In this document: piece by piece, positions 1 to 6,111 of the stretch
Layout: each line of letters begins with the position of its first letter
How positions within the stretch are numbered: position 1 is the stretch's first letter
NCBI GenBank assembly: GCA_022353185.1
Contig: JAKRWB010000242.1
Location: 1 to 11,175, forward strand
Source: ANME-2 cluster archaeon
GTDB taxonomy: Archaea; Halobacteriota; Methanosarcinia; Methanosarcinales; Methanocomedenaceae
Length of the DNA: 11,175 bases
Direction of reading: 5' to 3'
Program-made: the position numbers and the translations under genes
The notes under the pieces: generated by a model
Database searches by the model: none
The model's input: the letters and a program-made list of their open reading frames with translations, nothing else
What the model was told of the DNA's origin: nothing

Positions 1-271
1 GATTTTTTCTGAAAAATCCTGGAATTTATGAAAAAATGGACGGATTGGGGGTAAATCTAAGGGGTTTTCCGACAATCTCAATATGTCTAAAGATTGAAAA
101 ATCAAAGAGTTTCAAACGATCTCGAATTTTAACGGTACAAGTTGTAATGGTTACTGATTTCCTTGCTTTGGTTTTTGGAGACACACAATAAAACGAAAGA
201 TAAGGAAATCAACTTATCGATTTCAGATGCGAGAGAAGGAAATGCGTTTATACTTTCCTATACGTTGAAAA
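1..271. other. AT-rich left margin, no confident gene
   Basis: I see no gene I can defend here. A perfect 7-bp inverted repeat (GATTTTT at 1-7, AAAAATC at 12-18, 4-nt loop) lies at the very edge. A plus-strand frame is open from position 3 to a TAA at 189-191 (62 codons, entering from outside the window). Its translation is unremarkable and it could be either the tail of a gene cut by the window edge or chance in AT-rich DNA. No tRNA, CRISPR or insertion-sequence end was recognised. Confidence 0.4.
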
Positions 272-460
272 ATGGTAAAGCAAGTCTGGGCTGTGGTGTT
301 GGGCTGGCTGCCCTCTGCCTGGCTGCTGCGCTGATCCATGGGGTAGCTTGGGGGATATCCGGGTCTTGGGTGTGTGGCTTACGTCCCTGCAGGTGCGTTG
401 ATCATCCTGGCTGCCATGCTCCGGATGCTGGCAGATCTACCCGGTAGGTGCTGCCCTTGA
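272..460 (+). pseudogene. Frameshifted small membrane-protein gene, GC-rich island
   Basis: This stretch is clearly more GC-rich than both flanks and reads as a small hydrophobic protein split over two frames. From ATG at 272 the frame gives MVKQVWAVVLG, a plausible start, but it hits TGA soon after. The overlapping frame gives a hydrophobic helix (LAALCLAAALIHGVAWG) up to a run of five G at 350-354. Removing one G there continues in the first frame as YPGLGCVAYVPAGALII and a second hydrophobic helix, ending at TGA 458-460. Spliced, this would be a protein of about 60 residues with two membrane segments. I cannot name a family. It may be a decayed gene or a sequencing or assembly error at the homopolymer. 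The single open frame at 163-447 merges one part of it with an unrelated upstream stretch and is unlikely to be the real product. Confidence 0.35.
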
Positions 461-496
461 AAATAGCCAATTCCCCCCAAAAATTCGGAAGATTAA

Positions 497-516
497 TATA
501 AGGCTGTAGACTTATA
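497..516. promoter_or_regulatory. Palindromic operator-like repeat, copy 1
   Basis: Sequence TATAAGGCTGTAGACTTATA. The outer arms extend to ATATAAG/CTTATAT (496-502 and 511-517), and inside them CT and AG pair around a GT centre, so one symmetric position is mismatched. It is the first of four near-identical copies in the window. It lies 71 bp before the SatD-family start codon. Its TATAAG arm also resembles an archaeal TATA box, so a bound protein could block TBP; that is inference. Confidence 0.7.
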
Positions 517-525
517 TTGTATCAT

Positions 526-545
526 TATAAGGTTGTAGCCTTATA
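526..545. promoter_or_regulatory. Palindromic operator-like repeat, copy 2
   Basis: Sequence TATAAGGTTGTAGCCTTATA, the most symmetric of the four copies: within 525-546 all pairs match except one T/G next to the centre. It begins exactly 29 bp after copy 1, with an unrelated 9-bp spacer, and ends 22 bp before the SatD-family ATG. An AT-rich TATA-like arm here would place transcription start close to the gene, giving a short leader. Confidence 0.7.
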
Positions 546-567
546 ATCCTCTCAGAGTGATATTCCC

Positions 568-1236
568 ATGGTAAACAACAAAACATTCGCAGTTTTAACC
601 GGTGATTTAGTAGGATCATCCAGGTTTAAAATAGAAAAACAGCGGGATGAAGTTCTATCCATCCTTAAAGATTCATTTAGCAAAGTTGAAACATCCGATA
701 TAATCGCATCCTCCTTTTCGATACATAGAGGAGATAGTTTCCAGGGTGTATTATCCAGGCCAGACCAAGCCCTCAAAGCAGCAATAATTATTCGTACCAA
801 TTTACTATCAAGATCTTTGGAAACGAAAAACCGCCTTGACGCAAGGATCGCCATTGGCATAGGAAAAATAGATTATTTGCCAGAGGATAAGGTCGGTGAA
901 GGAGATGGAGAAGCATTTAGGAACTCCGGTGTTGAACTTGACAAGATGAAAAAAGGAGAGCAAAATTTAACAATAAAGACCCCCTGGCCTGAAATAAATA
1001 AAGAACTGAAGACAGAATGTGCCCTAATTAATGCGATAATTCACCGGTGGACAAAAGAACAAGCTGGAGCAATAATGTATCAAATCCAGGGATACACACA
1101 AGAAGAAATCGCAAAAGAACTGAAAATAAGCCAATCTGCAGTGTTCCAGCGACTAAGAACCGGTGGTGCATGGGCGGTTCAGGCTTTTTTAGAGCGCTAT
1201 GAAGCAATTATCAAATATAAGGTTGTAGACTTATAA
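568..1236 (+). CDS. SatD-family protein: cyclase-like domain plus C-terminal HTH
   Basis: A 222-residue protein of the SatD family (named from a streptococcal acid-tolerance locus; biochemical function not established to my knowledge). The N-terminal part carries hallmarks of the class III nucleotide-cyclase fold. LTGDLVGSS (D13) resembles the first metal-binding strand, HRGDSFQ (D56) resembles the second metal-binding Asp, and RIAIGIGKI (93-101) followed by GEGDGEAFRNSGVEL (110-124) resembles the GxxxGxV...G.AVN.A.RL region. The two Asp are 43 residues apart, close to the spacing in real cyclases. The Arg expected near the end of the last motif appears to be Glu. Residues 175-198 (GYTQEEIAKELKISQSAVFQ onward) form a helix-turn-helix like sigma region 4. 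ATG 568 is the only sensible start; a weak GTGAT ribosome site precedes it. The last six residues and the stop codon are encoded by repeat copy 3. The gene is followed 28 bp later by the DUF3307 gene. DNA-binding autoregulation is inference. Confidence 0.85.
   Translation: MVNNKTFAVLTGDLVGSSRFKIEKQRDEVLSILKDSFSKVETSDIIASSFSIHRGDSFQGVLSRPDQALKAAIIIRTNLLSRSLETKNRLDARIAIGIGKIDYLPEDKVGEGDGEAFRNSGVELDKMKKGEQNLTIKTPWPEINKELKTECALINAIIHRWTKEQAGAIMYQIQGYTQEEIAKELKISQSAVFQRLRTGGAWAVQAFLERYEAIIKYKVVDL
1216..1235. promoter_or_regulatory. Palindromic operator-like repeat, copy 3 (in coding sequence)
   Basis: Sequence TATAAGGTTGTAGACTTATA, differing from copies 1 and 2 by one base each. It lies inside the SatD-family gene, encoding its C-terminal YKVVDL, and the T and A at 1234-1235 belong to the TAA stop (1234-1236). 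A coding region carrying a near-perfect copy of an upstream non-coding site argues for selection on the DNA element itself. Confidence 0.7.
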
Positions 1237-1244
1237 TTGCAAAA

Positions 1245-1264
1245 AATAAGGCTGGAGACTTATA
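1245..1264. promoter_or_regulatory. Palindromic operator-like repeat, copy 4, containing the ribosome binding site
   Basis: Sequence AATAAGGCTGGAGACTTATA. It begins exactly 29 bp after copy 3, repeating the spacing of copies 1 and 2, and abuts the DUF3307 ATG at 1265. Its centre reads GGAG where the other three copies read GTAG. GGAG (1254-1257), with 7 nt to the ATG, is a good Shine-Dalgarno sequence, so the copy seems adapted to double as ribosome binding site. Confidence 0.7.
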
Positions 1265-1996
1265 ATGTTGACTGAAATGGAAATATCGTTATTAATTCGC
1301 TTAATAATTGCTCATCTACTTACTGATTTTGTATTCCAGAGTAATTCATGGGTGAACCAGAGGTTTAAGGATGGCTGGCATTCAAGATATCTCTATTTAC
1401 ATGGGATAATTGCAGGAATTCTTGCATATCTCTTATCCGGATTATGGACTTTAATCTGGATTCCCCTTGCCATTGCTGCCACACACATTGTAATTGATGG
1501 TTTAAAAGCAAAATATGAGAACAATGTCCAATCCCTGGTTATAGATCAACTTTGTCATTTCGCAGTTATCCTGGCTATCTGGCTGTGGATAATAAATCCG
1601 GGCCCAGGAGAACTGACAGCCCTAAAAGAGATATTTCTACCAGGAATAAAAATTTGGGTGATAATAGCAGCTTATTTGATAATTATCTGGCCGAGTAGTG
1701 TTTTAATTAGCAAGTTGACAGAAAAATGGAGACAAGAGGTCATTGATAAAGAACAGGCACATGCCAAAGATAGAAGTTTGGACAATGCCGGGAGATGGAT
1801 TGGCAGGTTGGAACGCTTTTTAATTCTTACCCTTGTCTTATTAGAGCAATATGAGGTAATCGGTTTATTGGTAGCTGCAAAGTCAATTTTCAGATTCAGT
1901 GAATCTCGAAATGTTGGAGAATATATTTTGATAGGAACTTTGATCAGTTTTACTATCGCAATCATTGCAGGGTTAACAGTAAGTTTGTTTTTATAG
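1265..1996 (+). CDS. DUF3307 family integral membrane protein
   Basis: A 243-residue polytopic membrane protein matching the DUF3307 family by its pattern: an early HLLTDFVFQ, then LHG, THIVIDGLK and DQLCHF, and a C-terminal GRWIGRLERFLILTLVL with AAKSIFRF. Several hydrophobic helices are visible (roughly 6-24, 46-60, 62-76, 96-112, 128-148, 185-205, 220-242). His and Asp pairs spaced one helical turn apart (H17/D21, H74/D78, D94/H98) fall in or next to membrane segments, which is how a buried metal site could be built; no activity is known to me. The GGAG at 1254-1257 supports ATG 1265 over the ATG at 1277. It follows the SatD-family gene by 28 bp and very probably shares its operon. Families of this type often sit beside SatD genes, which suggests joint function. 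Confidence 0.85.
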   Translation: MLTEMEISLLIRLIIAHLLTDFVFQSNSWVNQRFKDGWHSRYLYLHGIIAGILAYLLSGLWTLIWIPLAIAATHIVIDGLKAKYENNVQSLVIDQLCHFAVILAIWLWIINPGPGELTALKEIFLPGIKIWVIIAAYLIIIWPSSVLISKLTEKWRQEVIDKEQAHAKDRSLDNAGRWIGRLERFLILTLVLLEQYEVIGLLVAAKSIFRFSESRNVGEYILIGTLISFTIAIIAGLTVSLFL

Positions 1997-2097
1997 TTCG
2001 TGATATCTGCCTGGTAGATGCTACTGGCCTGTAGTCCCTATATTCGTATTTGCGAAAGATTGTACGGCGTTGACATAAATACATTTACAATACCTTT
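1997..2097 (+). promoter_or_regulatory. Intergenic region with possible promoter of the cation ATPase
   Basis: An AT-rich element ACATAAATACA (2073-2083) is a weak archaeal TATA-box candidate. Transcription would then start around 2100-2105, which would favour an ATP-ase start codon slightly inside the longest frame (ATG 2119 or 2128) or a nearly leaderless message. A short inverted repeat (TTCG/CGAA around 2043-2056) is too weak to call a terminator. No further copy of the 20-bp palindrome is present. Confidence 0.3.
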
Positions 2098-4845
2098 ATG
2101 CCGGAATTTATACAATATATGAAAACAATGGACAAATCTGAATCATCAAATGAAATTACATGGTATCAACTGTCTGTGGAACAGGTTTTCGAAAAACAGC
2201 AGTCAGGACCATCAGGACTTGCCTTAGATGAAGTTAACGCAAGAATTGAACAATATGGGTTCAATGAACTAAAATTCAAGACACGAAGTGCACTTCTTCG
2301 ATTTTTGATGCAGTTCAACAGTCCGTTAATCTACATTCTGCTTGCCTGTGCTGCAATCACCAGTGCTCTTAGTATTTGGGAAGGCGCAGATATGTGGATG
2401 GATACAATAGTTATCTGCGCAGTGGTACTTGCAAATACGATAATCGGCTTTATCCAGGAAGGAAAAGCTGAGGCATCGGTGGAAGCGCTTGGTAAGATGA
2501 TAACACCTGAGTGCACCGTGATACGGGATAATGAGAAGATAGTCATACCTGCAAGGGAACTTGTCCCAGGTGATGTGGTTATCCTGGAAGGTGGGAATAA
2601 GGTTCCTGCAGATATGCGGTTGTTCCATACAAAGAACCTGAGCGCAGATGAAGCAGCGTTAACAGGAGAGTCTGTGCCTGTAGCCAAGCACACGGACCCG
2701 GTTATGAGAAAAGCGACTATTGCGGACCAGAAATGCATGCTATTCAGCGGTACGTTCGTTACCAAAGGGATCGGATATGGAATCGTTGTTGGGACAGGTG
2801 AGCACACAGAGATTGGAAGAATCGCAACACTGATAACCCAGACTCAGAAGATTGTAACACCGCTAACGAGAAGGATGGCAGAATTCACCAGGTTCCTTGT
2901 CATTGCAATCCTCTCAATCACCGTTATTAATTTTATAATGGCAGTATGGTTCGGATACGAAGTAGTGTATGCATTTCTCGCTTCTGTATCCCTGGCGGTC
3001 GCTGCGATACCTGAAGGTCTGCCTGCGATAGTGACCATGTCGCTGGCATTCGGTGTGACCGCCATGTCACGAAAGAATGCAATAATCAAGAGATTACCTG
3101 CTGCAGAGACCCTCGGATGCACCACTGTAATATGCTCGGATAAAACAGGGACACTCACCAAGAACCAGATGACGGTATCCTGGATATATTCCGGAGGACA
3201 TGATTACAGGGTGAGCGGGGTTGGTTACGAACCTGTGGGGGAATTTACTCCACCCCGGATGAATGAAGATCTGGTTGAAACATTGAGGGCAGGTTACCTT
3301 TGTAATAATGCGAGTATCGTGAAAAAAGATGGATATTCCATAATAGGAGACCCAACAGAAGGCGCATTGTTAGTGTCTGCAATGAAAGCGGGTATTAATG
3401 ATGGTCGGTTGAAGTTGGACGAGATACCGTTCGAGTCAGAGCAGCAATACATGGTTACACTCCATAAGGGTGATGGAGAGAATATCATATATGTGAAAGG
3501 TTCACCTGAGCGGATATTAGAGATGTGCAAGACCAGGATGGAAGATGGAAACATTAAATCGATTAACAAAGAAAAAATACATGAAAAAGCCAATGAAATG
3601 GCACAAGAAGCGCTCAGGCTGCTTGCCATGGCATTTAAAATAACTGACAAAACATCACTTGATGAGTGCGACCTCATGGATATGACGTTTCTTGGTATTC
3701 AGGGAATGATAGACCCGCCAAGAGAAGAAGCGATAGAAGGGGTGAAAAAATGCAGGAGTGCGGGTATACGGGTTGCGATGGTGACAGGAGATTATGCAAG
3801 TACAGCGAAAGCCATCGCCCATAAACTTGGAATCGATACAGACCTGGTTTTAACCGGGAATGAGTTGTCGCAAATGAGTGATGATGAATTGTATGGTGTG
3901 GTAGAAGGAATATCGGTGTATGCACGGGTTACACCTGAACATAAGTTAAGAATCACACAGGCATTGCAAAAGCATGGACATGTTGTGGCGGTTACAGGCG
4001 ATGGTGTAAATGATGCACCTGCGCTGAAGGCTGCTGACATTGGAATTGCCATGGGTATCACTGGAACGGAAGTGAGCAAGGAAGCTTCTGATATGATACT
4101 TGCTGATGATAACTTTGCAACGGTTGTTGCTGCGGTGGAAGAGGGAAGGTATGTTTACGACAACATCAAAAAGGTAATTTTATACACGCTCCCGACAAAC
4201 GGCGGGCAGGCGATACTGGTTCTGGGGGCTATATTGCTTGCTCCATTCCTGGTACTCTTCCATGACCGCCTTCCGATCGAACCCGTGCAAATACTCTGGA
4301 TAAATCTGCTCGATGCGGTAGCACTTGCGCTGCCGATAATCAAAGAACCGATGGAGAAAGACCTACTCCTGAAACCTCCGAGGAATGTAGATGAACGGAT
4401 AACCGACTCTCCATTTTTCAAAAAGGTTGGACTGATTTCTCTTGTGATGGCGATATCAGGGTTTGCTATGTATTATTACCGCGGGATGCCTGCAATTGAT
4501 GGAACCCTGGTCATTGATCCTGACCTGCTCACACAGGCGCAAACTGCTGCATTCACCACTGTGATGCTTGTGCATATTTTTTATTTAATTACCGCACGTT
4601 CAATTACAGAATCTGCATTCACGTTCAGCCCCTTCTCAAACAAATGGATACTTGCAGGCATAGCAGTCACTATTGCGGCACAACTTGCAATCATTTATGC
4701 TCCCCCCTACATCGGGATAAATCCACTGAAAACTGCGCCCCTCCCGCTCGACTGGTGGGGACTCATGATACTGGCAGCACTGCCTGGGTTTTTTGTGATT
4801 GAGATTGAAAAGTGGCTGACGAAACGGTTCGGGAGAAGGGGGTAG
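2098..4845 (+). CDS. P2-type cation-transporting ATPase
   Basis: A 915-residue P-type ATPase, the usual size for the Ca2+/Na+ (P2) group, pumping a cation across the cytoplasmic membrane at the cost of ATP. Visible in order: an N-terminal cation-ATPase domain (about 20-80), M1-M2 (about 68-120), the actuator motif TGES (189-192), M3-M4 with PEGLPA (E306), the phosphorylation motif DKTGTLT (D348), the nucleotide-binding KGSPE (K467), the hinge TGDGVNDAP (633-641), then M5-M10. In M5 the motif is TNGGQ (N701, Q704) where SERCA has SNVGE. In M6 the motif is WINLLDAVALAL (N736, D739) where SERCA has WVNLVTDGLP. The ion-site residues are therefore not those of a canonical Ca2+ pump and the ion is uncertain. 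The start is also uncertain: ATG 2098 gives the longest frame but no clear ribosome site, and ATG 2119 or 2128 are alternatives that keep the whole domain. It stands alone, convergent with the toxin gene that follows. Confidence 0.95.
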   Translation: MPEFIQYMKTMDKSESSNEITWYQLSVEQVFEKQQSGPSGLALDEVNARIEQYGFNELKFKTRSALLRFLMQFNSPLIYILLACAAITSALSIWEGADMWMDTIVICAVVLANTIIGFIQEGKAEASVEALGKMITPECTVIRDNEKIVIPARELVPGDVVILEGGNKVPADMRLFHTKNLSADEAALTGESVPVAKHTDPVMRKATIADQKCMLFSGTFVTKGIGYGIVVGTGEHTEIGRIATLITQTQKIVTPLTRRMAEFTRFLVIAILSITVINFIMAVWFGYEVVYAFLASVSLAVAAIPEGLPAIVTMSLAFGVTAMSRKNAIIKRLPAAETLGCTTVICSDKTGTLTKNQMTVSWIYSGGHDYRVSGVGYEPVGEFTPPRMNEDLVETLRAGYLCNNASIVKKDGYSIIGDPTEGALLVSAMKAGINDGRLKLDEIPFESEQQYMVTLHKGDGENIIYVKGSPERILEMCKTRMEDGNIKSINKEKIHEKANEMAQEALRLLAMAFKITDKTSLDECDLMDMTFLGIQGMIDPPREEAIEGVKKCRSAGIRVAMVTGDYASTAKAIAHKLGIDTDLVLTGNELSQMSDDELYGVVEGISVYARVTPEHKLRITQALQKHGHVVAVTGDGVNDAPALKAADIGIAMGITGTEVSKEASDMILADDNFATVVAAVEEGRYVYDNIKKVILYTLPTNGGQAILVLGAILLAPFLVLFHDRLPIEPVQILWINLLDAVALALPIIKEPMEKDLLLKPPRNVDERITDSPFFKKVGLISLVMAISGFAMYYYRGMPAIDGTLVIDPDLLTQAQTAAFTTVMLVHIFYLITARSITESAFTFSPFSNKWILAGIAVTIAAQLAIIYAPPYIGINPLKTAPLPLDWWGLMILAALPGFFVIEIEKWLTKRFGRRG

Positions 4846-4964
4846 TTTGAATGGAGAATAAGTTGGGCTGCTTTTGTGAAAACCATAGTAATATTCAAGA
4901 TTAAACTGATTTACAAAGCATAGATGTCTTCCTTTCAGTAAACATGCATTGTTTCAACTATGAA

Positions 4965-5438
4965 TCAAAATTTAACAATGGATATTCCTGACAATGGGAT
5001 TGCCTTCACGTCCCAATTCCCCAGTACATCAACCAGCTTCTTCTTAAGATGGTGTTTATCGGCAGATATAAAATAATCTGAATCTGTAAGAATGGCCGTG
5101 CTTGTATGGATAGCATCAGCAGAATATAAGTTATGTTCGACAATTAGTCTCTGGGCGTTTTGGGCGATAAGGTCATCTACATGTATCAAATTGATTATAC
5201 CCGGTCGGATGATGTCATTAAGTAGTTCCAACAATTCATAGATGTCCGCTTTTTTCCATTTTGCTTTCATTAGAGCCCTTGCCAGTTCAGTAAGTGCTAT
5301 TGTGGAAACTTCGGCTTCAACCAAATCTTCAGTTATCCATTCTCGGATAAGTAAGGCATATTCCCTATCATCCTCTTCCCTGAACCATTTGACAATTACA
5401 GATGTGTCAAGAGTAATTTTAGGCTTATGACCTTTCAT
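4965..5438 (-). CDS. vapC: VapC-type PIN-domain toxin (RNase)
   Basis: A 157-residue PIN-domain protein, the ribonuclease toxin of a VapBC pair, expected to cut a specific RNA in the cytoplasm when the antitoxin is lost. The metal-binding acidic residues are in place: D11 (LDTSVIVK), E51 (LTELARAL), D108 (SADAIHTSTA) and an acidic C-terminal pair around D121/D127 (DSDYFISADKHH). It therefore looks catalytically intact. The start ATG overlaps the antitoxin gene by 14 bases and has a purine-rich ribosome site (GAGGAAGAGG) directly before it, inside the antitoxin reading frame, as expected for coupled translation. The gene is convergent with the cation ATPase. Confidence 0.9.
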   Translation of the reverse strand: MKGHKPKITLDTSVIVKWFREEDDREYALLIREWITEDLVEAEVSTIALTELARALMKAKWKKADIYELLELLNDIIRPGIINLIHVDDLIAQNAQRLIVEHNLYSADAIHTSTAILTDSDYFISADKHHLKKKLVDVLGNWDVKAIPLSGISIVKF

Positions 5439-5679
5439 CCTCTTCCTCGCGGATTTCTTGCAGTACTTCTGACAGGTTCCTTGAATATTTTATTGCAGTT
5501 TGCTGGGCAATTGTGTCCATTTTTTTACTTGCTCTTTGTATTTCGTATTTCCGCAATAGGTCACGGATTGCCTCCCTCACGAAATCGGTCCTGTTGGCAA
5601 ATAGCCCCAGGTTGACATTTTCATCGATTTGATGAAGAAGATAATCATTTACGCGAATCTGGAGTAATTTGTTGCTCAT
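5425..5679 (-). CDS. vapB: VapB-type ribbon-helix-helix antitoxin
   Basis: An 84-residue protein with an N-terminal ribbon-helix-helix (CopG/MetJ type) DNA-binding domain: the strand LLQIRVNDYLLHQID, then LGLFANRTDFVREAIRDLLR. The charged C-terminal half (about 45-84) is the likely toxin-binding tail. It would neutralise the PIN toxin encoded immediately downstream and, with it, repress its own promoter. Start ATG 5679 is preceded by GGTG (5684-5687) at a short 4-nt distance and by a TATA-like CTTATAC about 40 nt upstream. The 14-base overlap with the toxin gene is typical of an intact pair. Confidence 0.88.
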   Translation of the reverse strand: MSNKLLQIRVNDYLLHQIDENVNLGLFANRTDFVREAIRDLLRKYEIQRASKKMDTIAQQTAIKYSRNLSEVLQEIREEEDERS

Positions 5680-5705
5680 GGTGCACCACTTGTATTAAAT
5701 TGTAC

Positions 5706-5724
5706 TACTTGATGAAGTATAAGC
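5706..5724 (-). promoter_or_regulatory. Promoter and palindromic operator candidate of vapBC
   Basis: TACTTGATGAAGTA (5706-5719) is a perfect inverted repeat of 5-bp arms around GATG. On the minus strand it overlaps a TATA-like GCTTATAC (5717-5724). The predicted start point, about 25 nt downstream, would leave a leader of roughly 16 nt before the antitoxin ATG. This placement suits autorepression by the ribbon-helix-helix antitoxin; no binding evidence exists. Confidence 0.45.
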
Positions 5725-5743
5725 ATTTTGCAAAATTCGAGAA

Positions 5744-5880
5744 TTAATGGATTCTTTTTATCCCATTCACTTTATCAAAATCACTGTCAAAAGATACAAT
5801 CTTATCTATTCCATGCTCATGCATTATTACAACAGATGCAGGATCAATGGCAAAAAATATGAATAATCCACGAATATCAT
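5744..5880 (-). pseudogene. Internally deleted vapC-type PIN toxin remnant
   Basis: The ATG at 5880-5878 overlaps the stop of the AbrB-type antitoxin remnant in the classic ATGA manner and reads MIFVDYSYF, the typical first strand of a PIN toxin with its first Asp. Within a few codons the frame must change to continue as FFAIDPASVVIMHEHGIDKI and then VSFDSDFDKVNGIKRIH to a TAA at 5746-5744, which is the typical PIN C-terminus. The N-terminal and C-terminal ends are thus fused with the middle (roughly 90 residues, including the conserved Glu) missing, and they are out of frame with each other. In the original frame translation ends after 17 codons. It is a dead toxin gene. The two-ended nature of the match makes the call firm even though the piece is short. 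Confidence 0.75.
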
Positions 5881-6080
5881 TTAAGCTCATTCTGGACTTT
5901 TCTTTTGGATTCTACCGCATCTCCATTAGATTTTACAAGACTTACTATGTCTTGCAATGTGCGTTTTTTCCTTGGTCGCACCAGTATCCAGTTGTTGGTG
6001 TTAGTCCATTCAAGGATGTCTCCGGGGATTATATTGTGGGCTTTTCGTATCGTTGAAGGTACTACTGTCTTGTAGTAAAT
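5877..6080 (-). pseudogene. AbrB/SpoVT-type antitoxin remnant, start codon lost
   Basis: The minus-strand frame reads YYKTVVPSTIRKAHNIIPGD followed by ILEW, then WILVRPRKKRTLQDIVSLV and GDAVESKRKVQNELK, ending at TGA 5879-5877. This is the swapped-hairpin AbrB DNA-binding domain plus tail of an archaeal VapB-like antitoxin, essentially full length (about 67 residues). No ATG, GTG or TTG exists in frame before the domain; the frame opens after a TAA at 6104-6102 and offers only an ATT (6080-6078) or a CTG. It may be untranslated, or use a rare start. Its partner toxin is destroyed, so I call it a pseudogene, with the alternative that a lone antitoxin is still made. Confidence 0.7.
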
Positions 6081-6111
6081 GACCGATAGGATACTCAGGT
6101 ATTATTTCGTA

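Noticed and set aside
163..447. 94-residue open frame as a gene
   Set aside because: It joins an AT-rich, non-hydrophobic stretch to one frame of the GC-rich island, and its end is a frameshifted, Cys/Arg-rich tail; no ribosome site. The island is better read as a broken membrane-protein gene.
497..1264. The four 20-bp repeats as a CRISPR array
   Set aside because: Only two pairs, spacers of 9 bp, and a whole gene in between; arms are palindromic operators rather than CRISPR repeats.
2022..2040. Possible fifth copy of the palindrome (GCCTGTAGTCCCTATA)
   Set aside because: Only the CTGTAG centre is shared; the AAG/CTT arms are absent, so chance is likely.
2070..2091. Bacterial-looking TTGACA and TACAAT boxes before the ATPase
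   Set aside because: They are only 10 bp apart instead of about 17, and the genome is archaeal.
5847..6056. 69-residue plus-strand open frame
   Set aside because: It is antisense to the AbrB-type antitoxin and PIN toxin remnants, whose minus-strand translations match known domains.
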